Numbered from the stretch's first letter, positions 15,929 to 24,865 are shown. The stretch is DNA of 64,000 bases from DATEPR01 sp036491115 (GCA_036491115.1 DASXCQ010000038.1:62001-126000); one strand, 5' to 3'. The notes: a model not told the origin generated them from the letters alone. Program-made: numbers and translations.

Positions 15929-16777
15929 ATGCTGCCGACATTCGTGATCGGACTCCGCGAAGGCCTCGAAGCGGCACTGATCGTCGGCATCATCGCGGCG
16001 TTCCTGGGCCAGAGCGGCCGGCGGGACGCACTGCCCCGGGTATGGGTCGGCGTCGGCCTCGCCGTGCTGATCTGTCTCGGTTTCGGCATCGGGCTGCACC
16101 TGCTGTCCGACTCGCTGGACTTCACCCAGCAGGAACGCCTGGAGACCGTGGTCGGCGCGTTCGCGGTGATCATGGTGACCTACATGGTGCTGTGGATGAG
16201 CCGGCACGCCAGGGACATGAAGGGCGAACTGGAGGGTGCCGCGTCCGCCGCGCTGGCCAACGGTTCCACCAGGGCACTGGTGGTGATGGCGTTCCTGGCG
16301 GTGCTGCGCGAGGGCTTCGAGACCGTGGTGTTCCTGCTGGCCGTGGCGCAGAGCAGCCAGAGCGGTGGCCTCGCGCTGACCGGGGCGCTGCTGGGCATCG
16401 TGATCGCCGCCGGCATCGGCTACGGCATCTACCGGGGCGGTGTCCGGCTCGACATGGCCCGCTTCTTCCGGATCACCGGTGCCGTGCTGGTGATCGTCGC
16501 GGCGGGCCTGGTGATGTCCACGCTGCACACCGCGTGGGAGGGCCAGTGGCTGAACTTCGGCCAGGCGCCCGCGCTGAACCTGACCTGGCTGGTCCGCGGC
16601 GGCACGCCGCTGGACTCGCTGTTCAGCGGCGTGCTGGGCATCCAGCCCAGGCCGACCGTGATCGAGGTGACCGGCTGGCTGGTCTACGCCGTGCCGATGC
16701 TGCTGGTCGTGCTGTGGCCGCGCGGCCGCGGGCGGCAGCGTGCCGCGTCCACGGCCGCCACGGCCGCCACCCACTGA
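15929..16777 (+). CDS. efeU: Iron permease EfeU (FTR1 family)
   Basis: The 282-residue polytopic membrane protein is the permease of the EfeUOB iron system. It carries the two REGLE-type iron motifs, REGLEAALIVGI near the N-terminus and REGFETVVFLLA about residue 125, in a seven-helix FTR1-like layout. The start chosen is the ATG giving MLPTFVIGLREGLE; a TTG six nucleotides earlier is in frame. The short basic C-terminal tail (RGRGRQRAAS) follows the last helix. It is first in efeU-efeO-efeB, downstream of an iron box, so it is expected to be induced on iron starvation. Confidence 0.95.
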   Translation: MLPTFVIGLREGLEAALIVGIIAAFLGQSGRRDALPRVWVGVGLAVLICLGFGIGLHLLSDSLDFTQQERLETVVGAFAVIMVTYMVLWMSRHARDMKGELEGAASAALANGSTRALVVMAFLAVLREGFETVVFLLAVAQSSQSGGLALTGALLGIVIAAGIGYGIYRGGVRLDMARFFRITGAVLVIVAAGLVMSTLHTAWEGQWLNFGQAPALNLTWLVRGGTPLDSLFSGVLGIQPRPTVIEVTGWLVYAVPMLLVVLWPRGRGRQRAASTAATAATH

Positions 16778-16842
16778 CCGCCCCGACCATCGCTCCCACC
16801 GCCACGCCAGCACCCGTAACAGCAACGAAACGGAGTCGTGTC

Positions 16843-18015
16843 GTGCCCTCCTCAACCAGGCCCCGCCGGGGCGTCCTCGCGGTGCCGTTGGTCGTCGCGG
16901 CCACGGCGGTGTTGGCCGCCGGATGTGTCAGTCAGTCCTCGGCGAGCGGGACCAAGGACGCCACGGGCGGCGGCGAGAAGGGCGACGTGACCATCACGCT
17001 CACGTCGTCCGGCTGCGAGCCCAGCCCCAGGACGGTGCCCGCCGGGGTGGTCAACTTCAACGTCAGCAACAACAGCGCGGACAGCGTGTCGGAAGCGGAG
17101 CTGCTGTCCGGTGGCCGGATGCTCGGCGAGCAGGAGAACCTCTCGCCCGGCCTGTCCGGCGGTTTCTCGCTGCGACTGGACAACGGCAGCTACCAGATCT
17201 ACTGTCCCGGCGCGTCCCAGGAGAAGTTCGGCTTCCAGGTGACCGGCACGTCGACGTCGACGTGGCGGAGCAACCCGGCACTGGTCAAGGCCACCACAGA
17301 CTACGCGGCGTGGATCCGGGACCAGGTCGGTCACCTCGTCGCCACCACACAGTCCTTTGTGGACGCGGTAAGGTCGGGCAACATGAGCCAGGCTGAGGTC
17401 ACCTACGCCCCGGCCAGGGTTTACTACGAACGGGTGGAACCGGTCGCGGAGATCTGGGGCAGCCTCGACCTGAACATCGACGGCCGGCTGGACGACTTCG
17501 ACAAACCGACCGACTTCCAGGGCTTCCACAAGCTGGAGCAGATGATCTTCCAGCAGAAGACGCTGTCCGGCACTAACACCTACGCCGACGGGCTGCTGGC
17601 CAACGTCAAGGAGCTCCAGACCCTGGTCGGCCAGGCCACTTACCAGCCGGCGGAGATCGCCGACGGTGCGACGTCACTGGTGGACGAGATCCAGAGTTCC
17701 AAGGTGACGGGCGAGGAGGACCGCTACTCGCACGTCGACCTGATCGACTTCCAGGCGAACCTGGACGGGGCCGTCGAGGCGTTCGACGTGCTCCAGCCCG
17801 CCCTGCGGAAGATCAACCCCGACCTTGTGTCGACCGTTCAGGACCGCTATAAGGCGATTGTGCAATCCTTGCGGCCGTTCCAGCAGAAGCCCGGCTACCT
17901 GGACACCGGCTACGTGAACTACGCCACGGTGGACTCGACCCAACGGAAGGCGCTCTCCCAGGTGGTCAACGCATTCGGCGAGGAACTGTCCAAGGTCGCC
18001 GCGAAGGTCGCGTGA
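16843..18015 (+). CDS. efeO: EfeO iron-binding lipoprotein
   Basis: The 390-residue protein has a lipoprotein signal peptide ending in the lipobox VLAAGC (Cys about residue 26), an N-terminal cupredoxin-like domain, and a C-terminal M75/imelysin-like domain with the metal-binding GFHKLE motif (HxxE). EfeO binds iron outside the membrane and hands it to EfeU. The GTG start at 16843 follows CGGAG by 7 nt. It lies 65 nt after efeU and 19 nt before efeB. It contains GTCCTTTGTGGAC at 17352-17364, one of the window's recurrent A/T-wobble motifs. Confidence 0.94.
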   Translation: MPSSTRPRRGVLAVPLVVAATAVLAAGCVSQSSASGTKDATGGGEKGDVTITLTSSGCEPSPRTVPAGVVNFNVSNNSADSVSEAELLSGGRMLGEQENLSPGLSGGFSLRLDNGSYQIYCPGASQEKFGFQVTGTSTSTWRSNPALVKATTDYAAWIRDQVGHLVATTQSFVDAVRSGNMSQAEVTYAPARVYYERVEPVAEIWGSLDLNIDGRLDDFDKPTDFQGFHKLEQMIFQQKTLSGTNTYADGLLANVKELQTLVGQATYQPAEIADGATSLVDEIQSSKVTGEEDRYSHVDLIDFQANLDGAVEAFDVLQPALRKINPDLVSTVQDRYKAIVQSLRPFQQKPGYLDTGYVNYATVDSTQRKALSQVVNAFGEELSKVAAKVA

Positions 18016-18034
18016 ACCAGGTAGGGACGTTCAT

Positions 18035-19318
18035 ATGACGGACGGGACCGAGCAGCAGGGCAACGTCTCGCGGCGCTGGCTGCTGGCGGGGCTCGGAGTG
18101 CTCGGAGCGGCGGGCGTGGCCGGCGGCGGATTCGCCGGCGGCTACGCCGTCGCACAGAGCAATGACACACAACCGGTCGCGCAGCCCCGGGCGGGCGACC
18201 AGATCGTGCCGTTCCGGGCCATGCACCAGGCCGGCATCGTGACGGCCCAGCAGCCCAGGCTGATGTTCGCGGCGTTCCGCGTGACCGCGACCGACCCGGC
18301 CGAGCTGCGCGAGATGCTGCGCGACTGGACGACGGCGGCGACGGCGATGACCAGGGGCCAACTGGTGCCCGGTCAGTTCGAGCCGGACGGGCCGCCGCCG
18401 GACACCGGGGAGACGGCCGGGCTGACGCCGGCGAACCTGACCATCACCATCGGTTACGGCCCGAGCCTGTTCGACCACCGGTTCGGCCTGGCCGGCCGGC
18501 GGCCCTCGGCTCTGGTGGACCTGCCACACCTGCCGCTGGACCACCTCGACCCGGCGTTCACCGGCGGGGACATCGCCATCCAGGCGTGTGCCGACGACCC
18601 GCAGGTGTCGTTCCACGCGATCCGCAACCTGGCCCGGATCGGGACCGGCACGGTGGTACCACTGTGGGTGGAGTCCGGCTTCGGCCGCACGGCGTCGACG
18701 GACCGGTTGCAGACGACACCGCGCAACCTCATGGGTTTCAAGGACGGCACCCGCAACATCCGGTCGGATCAGAAGGACCTGCTCGACCAGTACGTGTGGA
18801 TCGGCGAGGACTCCGACCAGGAGTGGCTGCGCGGCGGCACTTACCTGGTGGCCAGGCGGATCCGGATGTTCCTGAACCAGTGGGACCGGGACGTGCAGGA
18901 CGACCAGGAGAACGTGTTCGGCCGGTTCAAGGCCACCGGTGCGCCGCTGACCGGGATCGACGAGTTCGACACCCCGAACTTCGCGGCGAAGACGGCCTCC
19001 GGGCAATCGGTGATCCCGGCGGACGCGCACATCCGACTGGCCGCGCACGAGAACAACGACGGCCTGCGCATCCTGCGCCGCGGCTACTCCTTCACCGACG
19101 GGCTGGACAGCACGGGCAACCTCCTGGGCGGACTGTTCTTCCTCGCGTTCATGCGCGATCCGCAGCAGTTCGTGACGCTGCAACGGAAGCTGGGCCAGGA
19201 CGGGCTGCGCGAGTACATCTCGCACATCGGCGGCGCGGTGTTCGTGTGCCCGCCGGGCCTGGGCACCCTGCCGGCCAGGGCGACGCTGGCCGAGCAGCTG
19301 TTCGGCACATCGCCCTGA
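18035..19318 (+). CDS. efeB: Tat-exported DyP-type haem peroxidase EfeB
   Basis: EfeB is the extracytoplasmic dye-decolorising peroxidase of the EfeUOB system. The 427-residue product begins with a twin-arginine signal (VSRRWLLAG, then a glycine/alanine-rich hydrophobic stretch to about residue 40). It has the DyP motif GFKDGT with the catalytic aspartate, a haem-ligating histidine region (AHIRLAAHEN), and the C-terminal FFLAFMRDPQQF block. Its twin-arginine signal implies export after folding with haem. ATG start with AGGGA 8 nt upstream. Last gene of the operon. Confidence 0.95.
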   Translation: MTDGTEQQGNVSRRWLLAGLGVLGAAGVAGGGFAGGYAVAQSNDTQPVAQPRAGDQIVPFRAMHQAGIVTAQQPRLMFAAFRVTATDPAELREMLRDWTTAATAMTRGQLVPGQFEPDGPPPDTGETAGLTPANLTITIGYGPSLFDHRFGLAGRRPSALVDLPHLPLDHLDPAFTGGDIAIQACADDPQVSFHAIRNLARIGTGTVVPLWVESGFGRTASTDRLQTTPRNLMGFKDGTRNIRSDQKDLLDQYVWIGEDSDQEWLRGGTYLVARRIRMFLNQWDRDVQDDQENVFGRFKATGAPLTGIDEFDTPNFAAKTASGQSVIPADAHIRLAAHENNDGLRILRRGYSFTDGLDSTGNLLGGLFFLAFMRDPQQFVTLQRKLGQDGLREYISHIGGAVFVCPPGLGTLPARATLAEQLFGTSP

Positions 19319-19381
19319 GCACGGGCCGGAGGCTGTGCGACACGTGCGAAAAGACCGTGGGGTCCGACTAGACTGCCCGGC

Positions 19382-20032
19382 GTGAGCGAGTCGGCGGAGC
19401 ACCGCAAACATCTCGAACTGCGCGCGTCCGACGCGGACCGGGAACGGGTCGCCAAGATCCTGCACGACGCGATGGGCGAAGGCCGCCTGGACATCAACGA
19501 GCTCGACGAGCGGCTGCAGAGCGTGTACCAGGCGAAGACACTGGGTGATCTGGTCCCGCTGACCGCCGATCTGCCGGTGTCCGCGCAGACCGTCGCTCCC
19601 GTGCCCGCCGGCAGCCCGCTGCCCGACGACCGGATCGGCGGTACGCCGACGGGCAACGTGTCGGTGGCGGTCATGTCTGGGTTCGAGCGCAAGGGCGAGT
19701 GGGTGGTTCCCAGGGAGTACTCGGCGATCGCCTTCATGGGTGGCGGCGAGCTCGACCTCACCGACGCGCGGTTCGCCGAGCGGGAGTGCACGATCCACGT
19801 GTTCGCCTTCATGGGCGGCATCGAGATCACCGTGCCGGAGAACGTCACCGTGCATGTCAACGGGTTCGCGTTCATGGGCGGCTTCGACCGCAAGGGCGCC
19901 CACCAGGGTCCGCCAGGGGCGCCGGTGCTGACCGTGAACGGGTTCGCGTTCATGGGCGGGGTCGAGGTGCGGCCGCCCAAGCGGAAGAAGCGGAAGATCA
20001 AGAACTACGACCGGCGCGAGCTCGAGGACTGA
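19382..20032 (+). CDS. DUF1707 / LiaF-like protein with four FAFMGG repeats
   Basis: Residues about 10-62 are a DUF1707 domain (LRASDADRERVAKILHDAMGEGRLDINELDERL...YQAKTLGDL), common as a SHOCT-like oligomerisation module in actinobacteria. The C-terminal half repeats a short beta unit four times (AIAFMGGGEL, VFAFMGGIEI, GFAFMGGFDR, GFAFMGGVEV), like the LiaF C-terminal domain and probably stacking as a beta-helix. There is no transmembrane helix, unlike many relatives; the C-terminus is very basic (KRKKRKIK) and could touch membrane or nucleic acid. GTG start; TAGACT (19369-19374) ends 7 nt upstream. Possible envelope-stress role by analogy only. Confidence 0.82.
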   Translation: MSESAEHRKHLELRASDADRERVAKILHDAMGEGRLDINELDERLQSVYQAKTLGDLVPLTADLPVSAQTVAPVPAGSPLPDDRIGGTPTGNVSVAVMSGFERKGEWVVPREYSAIAFMGGGELDLTDARFAERECTIHVFAFMGGIEITVPENVTVHVNGFAFMGGFDRKGAHQGPPGAPVLTVNGFAFMGGVEVRPPKRKKRKIKNYDRRELED

Positions 20033-20080
20033 CACCGCGAGTCCGGCGGACCCGTCGTCGGCGAACCTAGACTGGCCGTC

Positions 20081-21070
20081 ATGGCTGCTCCCACAGCGAC
20101 TCCGCCGGCACCACCGCCGGACGCCGCTCCCCTGCCGGCCGATCTGGCCGAGGTCACCCGCGACGAGTCGACGCTGCGTCGGTTCCTGCACGGCCTGCCC
20201 GGCGTGGACCAGGTCGGCGTCGAGCAGCGGGCCGCCACCCTGGCCACCCGCAGCATCAAGAAGGCCGCGAAGCTCTGGGCGATCGACACCGCGATCAGCA
20301 TGGTCGACCTGACCACGCTGGAGGGCGCGGACACCCCCGGCAAGGTGCGCTCGCTGGCCGCGAAGGCGAAGCGGCCCGATCCCGACCACCCGGAGACCCC
20401 CCGGGTCGCGGCCGTGTGTGTCTACTCGGACCTGGCCGGGGTGGCCGTCGAGGCGTTGGCCGGCACGTCCGTCGGCGTGGCCAGCGTGGCCACGGCGTTC
20501 CCGTCCGGCCGGTCGGCCCGGTCGGTGAAGCTGGCGGACGTGGCCGAGGCGGTGGCCTCCGGCGCGTCCGAGGTCGACATGGTGATCGACCGGGGGGCGT
20601 TCCTGTCCGGGCGGTACGGGTTGGTGTACGACGAGATCGTCGAGGTCAAGACCGCCTGCGGGGCAGCGCACCTGAAGGTGATCCTGGAGACCGGTGAGCT
20701 GGCCACCTACGACAACGTGCGCCGGGCGTCGTGGCTGGCGCTGCTGGCCGGCGGCGACTTCATCAAGACGTCCACCGGCAAGGTCACGCCCGCGGCCACG
20801 CTGCCGGTGACGCACGTGATGCTGCAGGCGGTCCGCGACTGGCACGAGCGCACCGGGCAGCACCGCGGCGTGAAACCCGCGGGCGGCATCCGCACCGCCA
20901 AGGACGCGATCCGCTACCTGGTGGCGGTGCACGAGGTGGCGGGTGCGGACTGGCTGACCCCGGCGCTGTTCCGCTTCGGCGCGTCGAGTCTGCTCAACGA
21001 CCTGGTGATGCAGCGCAGGACCCAACTGGACGGCCACTACAGCGGCCCCGACTACGTGACGGTGGACTGA
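20081..21070 (+). CDS. deoC: Deoxyribose-phosphate aldolase
   Basis: DeoC cleaves 2-deoxyribose 5-phosphate to acetaldehyde and glyceraldehyde 3-phosphate. The 329-residue product has the Schiff-base lysine in GGDFIKTSTGK, the proton-relay lysine in GVKPAGGIRT, an EVDMVIDRG strand, and the long N-terminal extension seen in actinobacterial class II-type DeoC. ATG start; TAGACT (20068-20073) ends 7 nt upstream, indicating a leaderless mRNA. Its TGA overlaps the ATG of the aldehyde dehydrogenase by one base, which fits oxidation of the acetaldehyde product in the same operon. Confidence 0.96.
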   Translation: MAAPTATPPAPPPDAAPLPADLAEVTRDESTLRRFLHGLPGVDQVGVEQRAATLATRSIKKAAKLWAIDTAISMVDLTTLEGADTPGKVRSLAAKAKRPDPDHPETPRVAAVCVYSDLAGVAVEALAGTSVGVASVATAFPSGRSARSVKLADVAEAVASGASEVDMVIDRGAFLSGRYGLVYDEIVEVKTACGAAHLKVILETGELATYDNVRRASWLALLAGGDFIKTSTGKVTPAATLPVTHVMLQAVRDWHERTGQHRGVKPAGGIRTAKDAIRYLVAVHEVAGADWLTPALFRFGASSLLNDLVMQRRTQLDGHYSGPDYVTVD

Positions 21071-22509
21071 TGGACAGCACGGTGTGGGAGTACGCGCCGG
21101 CTCCCGAGTCGCGCGACATCGCGAACCTCAGGGCGAGCTACCGGATGTTCGTCGACGGCCAGTTCGTCGACGGCACCGGCGAACCGCTGAAGACGATCAA
21201 CCCGGCCACCGGGGAGGTGCTCGCGGAGGTCAGCACGGCCAGCACGGCCGATGTGGACAGGGCGGTGAAGGCGGCCCGGCGGGCGTACGACCGGGTGTGG
21301 GGGAAGATGCCGGGCGCCGAACGCGCCAAGTACCTGTTCCGGATCGCGCGGATGATCGCCGAGCGGGCAAGGGAACTGGCCGTGCTGGAGAGCCTGGACA
21401 ACGGCAAGCCGATCCGCGAGTCGCGGGACGTGGACGTACCGACGGCCTCCGCACACTTCTTCTACCACGCGGGCTGGGCGGACAAGCTCGGCTACGCGGG
21501 CTACGGCCCGGACCCGAAGCCGCTGGGCGTCGCGGGCCAGGTGATCCCGTGGAACTTCCCGCTGCTGATGGCCTCCTGGAAGATCGCGCCCGCGCTGGCC
21601 TGCGGCAACACCGTGGTGCTCAAGCCCGCCGAGACGACGCCGCTGACCGCGCTGGTGCTGGCCGAGATCTGCCAGCAGGCCGATCTGCCGCCGGGCGTGG
21701 TGAACATCCTGCCGGGCGCCGGGGACGTGGGTGCCGCACTGGTCAACCACCCCGACCTGAACAAGGTGGCGTTCACCGGTTCCACCGAGGTGGGCAAGCA
21801 GATCCAGCGGGACCTGGCCGGCACCGGCCGAAAGCTGACGCTGGAACTGGGCGGCAAGGCGGCCAACGTGGTGTTCGAGGACGCCCCACTGGACCAAGCC
21901 GTCGAGGGCATCGTGAACGGCATCTTCTTCAACCAGGGCCACGTCTGCTGCGCCGGTTCGCGGCTGCTGGTCGCCGAGTCGGCGGCCGACGAGTTGCTGG
22001 CGAAGCTGCGGGCCCGGATCACCACGCTGCGGGTGGGTGACCCGCTGGACAAGAACACCGACGTCGGCGCGATCAACTCGGCGGCGCAGCTGGCCAGGAT
22101 CACGTCGCTGGTGGCCGCGGGCGATGACGAGGGTGCCGAGCGGTGGACCAGCCCGTGTCCGCTGCCGGACAAGGGTTTCTTCTTCGCTCCGACGGTGTTC
22201 TCCAATGTCAGCCAGGCGATGCGGATCGCCCGCGAGGAGATCTTCGGTCCGGTGCTGTCGGTGCTCACCTTCCGCACCCCGGACGAAGCGGTGGCCAAGG
22301 CGAACAACACGCCCTACGGGCTGTCGGCCGGCGTGTGGACCGAGAAGGGGTCGCGCATCCTGGCCATGGCGTCGCGACTGCGCGCCGGTGTGGTGTGGGC
22401 CAACACGTTCAACAGGTTCGACCCGGCGGCGCCGTTCGGCGGGTACCAGGAGTCCGGTTTCGGTCGCGAGGGCGGCCGCGCGGGTCTGGAGGCCTACCTC
22501 GATGTCTGA
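21070..22509 (+). CDS. NAD(P)-dependent aldehyde dehydrogenase
   Basis: The 479-residue full-length enzyme has the cofactor-binding GQVIPWNFPL, the FTGSTEVGK loop, the general base Glu in LELGGKAANVVF, the catalytic cysteine in NQGHVCCAGSR, and the C-terminal KEEIFGPVL-like and NTFNRFDPAAPFGG segments. It follows deoC with a one-base overlap and most likely oxidises the acetaldehyde made by DeoC to acetate; other aldehydes are possible. The last eight bases overlap the next gene, a second but incomplete ALDH, suggesting the two form a complex. Confidence 0.94.
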   Translation: MDSTVWEYAPAPESRDIANLRASYRMFVDGQFVDGTGEPLKTINPATGEVLAEVSTASTADVDRAVKAARRAYDRVWGKMPGAERAKYLFRIARMIAERARELAVLESLDNGKPIRESRDVDVPTASAHFFYHAGWADKLGYAGYGPDPKPLGVAGQVIPWNFPLLMASWKIAPALACGNTVVLKPAETTPLTALVLAEICQQADLPPGVVNILPGAGDVGAALVNHPDLNKVAFTGSTEVGKQIQRDLAGTGRKLTLELGGKAANVVFEDAPLDQAVEGIVNGIFFNQGHVCCAGSRLLVAESAADELLAKLRARITTLRVGDPLDKNTDVGAINSAAQLARITSLVAAGDDEGAERWTSPCPLPDKGFFFAPTVFSNVSQAMRIAREEIFGPVLSVLTFRTPDEAVAKANNTPYGLSAGVWTEKGSRILAMASRLRAGVVWANTFNRFDPAAPFGGYQESGFGREGGRAGLEAYLDV

Positions 22510-23371
22510 CACGCGGGTCACCGTCGCGAAGACGTACAAGCTCTACATCGGCGGCGCGTTCCCCCGGTCCGAGTCGGGCCGGTCCTACCCGGTCAGCGAC
22601 TCCCGGGGTGCGTTCCTGGCCAACGCGGCGCAGGCGTCCCGCAAGGACGCGCGGGACGCGGTGGTGGCCGCCCGCAAGGCGTTCGGCGGCTGGTCCGGTG
22701 CCACCGCGTACAACCGGGGGCAGGTGCTGTACCGGGTGGCCGAGATGCTGGAGGGTAGGCGGGAGCAGTTCGCCGTCGAGGTGGCCGCCTCCGAGGGTGT
22801 CGCGCCGCGCCGGGCACAGTCCCTTGTGGACGCCGCGATCGACCGCTGGGTGTGGTACGCGGGGTGGACGGACAAGCTCGCCGCCGTACTCGGTGCGGCG
22901 AATCCCGTTGCCGGGCCGTACTTCTCGTTCAGCATGCCGGAGCCGACCGGTGTGGTGGTCGTGCTCGCACCGCAGACGTCGTCGCTGCTCGGGCTGGTCA
23001 GCGTCGTCGCGCCCGTGTTGGCCGGCGGGAACACCTGTGTCGTGGTGTCCGGCCAGTCGCGGCCGCTGCCGGCGATCACCCTGTCCGAGGTGTTGGCGAC
23101 GTCCGACGTGCCCGGCGGTGTGGTGAACATGCTCACCGGCCGGACCGCGGAACTCGCTCCCTGGCTGGCCGCGCACGGTGACGTGAACGCCATCGACCTG
23201 GGCGGCGCGCCGGCCAGCCAGCTCGTGGACCTGGAGCGGGCGGCGGCCGGCACGGTGAAGCGGGTGCTGCGGGCGCCGGCCACCGAGCCGGACTGGCTCC
23301 GGGTGCCCGACATCGCCCGGCTGCGGGCGTTCCTGGAGACCAAGACCGTGTGGCACCCCATGGGGGTGTGA
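22502..23371 (+). CDS. Truncated aldehyde dehydrogenase-like protein lacking the catalytic half
   Basis: This 289-residue protein matches the N-terminal, cofactor-binding part of ALDH: KLYIGGAFPRSESGR, DAVVAARKAFGGWSGATAYNRGQVLYRVAEML, and PTGVVVVLAPQTSSLLGLV in place of the PWNFP loop. The FTGS loop is replaced by IDLGGAPASQL, and the sequence ends near where the catalytic cysteine domain should begin, with neither catalytic Cys nor Glu. The end is clean, and the base composition matches its neighbours, so this looks like a maintained paralogue, not a fresh frameshift. ATG start overlapping the upstream ALDH by 8 nt. Role unknown; a structural partner is my inference. Confidence 0.85.
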   Translation: MSDTRVTVAKTYKLYIGGAFPRSESGRSYPVSDSRGAFLANAAQASRKDARDAVVAARKAFGGWSGATAYNRGQVLYRVAEMLEGRREQFAVEVAASEGVAPRRAQSLVDAAIDRWVWYAGWTDKLAAVLGAANPVAGPYFSFSMPEPTGVVVVLAPQTSSLLGLVSVVAPVLAGGNTCVVVSGQSRPLPAITLSEVLATSDVPGGVVNMLTGRTAELAPWLAAHGDVNAIDLGGAPASQLVDLERAAAGTVKRVLRAPATEPDWLRVPDIARLRAFLETKTVWHPMGV

Positions 23372-23458
23372 GGCGAGAACATAGGGGCGCGGTCCTGCCT
23401 ACTCTCCGGTAGGGTCTGGCGCGACACCATAGCGTCGGACCTGCCCGGAGGGATCACG

Positions 23459-23911
23459 ATGGGCGCATATCAGACGATCATGGTCGGCACGGACGGCTCG
23501 GACTCGTCGTTCCTGGCCGTGGACAAGGCCGCTGGACTGGCCAGAGACGCTGCGGCGAAGCTGGTCATCGTCTGTGCCTACCACCCGGCGGACGACCGCG
23601 AGGTCGCCGCGGCCGGTGATGTCCTCGGCGACGAGGCGTACCAGGTCGTCGGCTCGACGCCCGCCGAGGACACGCTGCGGACCGCCGCCGAGCGGGCCGC
23701 CGCCGTCGGTGCCGCCGACGTGGTCACCGACGCGGTCAGCGGTGACCCGGTGAAGACACTGGTCCGGTCCGTCGAACAGCATCGGGCCGAACTGCTCGTG
23801 GTGGGCAACCGCGGCCTGAACACGCTGGCCGGCCGGATTCTCGGCTCGGTGCCCTCGGACGTGTCCCACCAGGCGCACTGCGACGTGCTGATCGTGCACA
23901 CGGTCCGGTAG
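23459..23911 (+). CDS. Universal stress protein (UspA family)
   Basis: The 150-residue single-domain protein begins YQTIMVGTDGSDSSFLAVDKA and ends with VVGNRGLNTLAGRILGSVPSDVSHQAHCDVLIVH. The G-2X-G-9X-G(S) pattern of ATP-binding Usp proteins is present. ATG start with CGGAGGG 6 nt upstream. The cyclase gene begins 3 nt after its stop, so the two share a transcript; some mycobacterial stress proteins bind cAMP, so a functional link is possible but unproven here. Confidence 0.93.
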   Translation: MGAYQTIMVGTDGSDSSFLAVDKAAGLARDAAAKLVIVCAYHPADDREVAAAGDVLGDEAYQVVGSTPAEDTLRTAAERAAAVGAADVVTDAVSGDPVKTLVRSVEQHRAELLVVGNRGLNTLAGRILGSVPSDVSHQAHCDVLIVHTVR

Positions 23912-23914
23912 CCC

Positions 23915-24865
23915 GTGGGCGATCCCCAGCCGCAGGTCGAACGCGCCCTGCTCGGCGGCGAGCGGCGCTACACCAGGATCGAGGTCACGGAGGCCGCGGG
24001 CGTCAGCCTGGACCGGGCCCGGCGACTGTGGATGGCGATGGGCTTCGCCGAGGTCGGTGACGACGAGATCGTGTTCACCGACGGGGACGTCGAGGCACTG
24101 AAGGTGTGGGACGGGTTGGTCGCCGCCGGCGTGGTGCCGCTCGCCGAGGAGGCGTCCGCGGCCCGCGCGCTGAGTCAACCGCTGTCCCGGCTGGCCGACT
24201 GGCAGGCGCAGGAGGTGCTGGCGCGCGCCGCCGACCTGGACACCGCACCGGATGAGTTGAGCGAGTTCGCCGAGGGCCTGCTGCCGGTGGTCGAACGGTT
24301 GCAGTCCTATGTGTGGCGCAGGCACCTGGCCGCGGCCACCGGGCGGGCGCTGTCCGTGGGCAGCGATGAACTGTCCGCACGGCACTCCGTTGTCGGTTTC
24401 GCCGACATCGTCGGGTACACGACGATCACCCGGCACTCCGACGTGGACGAGCTTTCCGCGTTGTTGGAAGCGTTCGAGAAGGACGCATCCGACACCATCG
24501 CGGCGCACCACGGGCGCCTGGTGAAGACGGTCGGCGACGAGGTGCTGTTCGTCGCGGACACGGCAGGGGACGCCGCCGAGATCGCACTGCACCTGGCCGA
24601 TCCGGACCGCGCGGAGGACCTGCCGCTGCTGCGGGTGGGTCTGGCGATGGGTCAGGTGTTGAGCCGGTTCGGCGACGTGTACGGGACCGTGGTGAACCTC
24701 GCGGCCCGGCTCACCTCGTTGGCCCGACCCGGCTCGGTGCTGATCGATCGGGAACTCGCGGCCGCACTGCGGGACGAACCCGCATACCAGCTACGCCAGC
24801 GCCGGGCCGCGGCGGTGCGCGGATACCATCATCTGCGGTCGTGGACGTTGCGTCGTGCCGACTGA
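23915..24865 (+). CDS. Class III adenylate/guanylate cyclase with N-terminal regulatory domain
   Basis: The 316-residue soluble protein has a helical N-terminal regulatory region (about residues 1-140) that looks like the autoinhibitory domain of mycobacterial Rv1264-type cyclases, then a class III catalytic domain. Metal aspartates are in VVGFADIVGYT and VKTVGDEVLF; the transition-state Asn-Arg pair is in VVNLAARLTS. The Lys before the second metal aspartate (VKTVGDE) fits ATP as substrate. GTG start 3 nt after the stress-protein stop. It could supply cAMP for the two CRP-like sites seen at 37.66 and 45.09 kb. Confidence 0.9.
   Translation: MGDPQPQVERALLGGERRYTRIEVTEAAGVSLDRARRLWMAMGFAEVGDDEIVFTDGDVEALKVWDGLVAAGVVPLAEEASAARALSQPLSRLADWQAQEVLARAADLDTAPDELSEFAEGLLPVVERLQSYVWRRHLAAATGRALSVGSDELSARHSVVGFADIVGYTTITRHSDVDELSALLEAFEKDASDTIAAHHGRLVKTVGDEVLFVADTAGDAAEIALHLADPDRAEDLPLLRVGLAMGQVLSRFGDVYGTVVNLAARLTSLARPGSVLIDRELAAALRDEPAYQLRQRRAAAVRGYHHLRSWTLRRAD

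Noticed and set aside
17966..21037. 1023-codon minus-strand open frame across efeB, the DUF1707 gene and deoC
   Set aside because: Spans three unrelated, well-identified plus-strand genes and has no recognisable domain.
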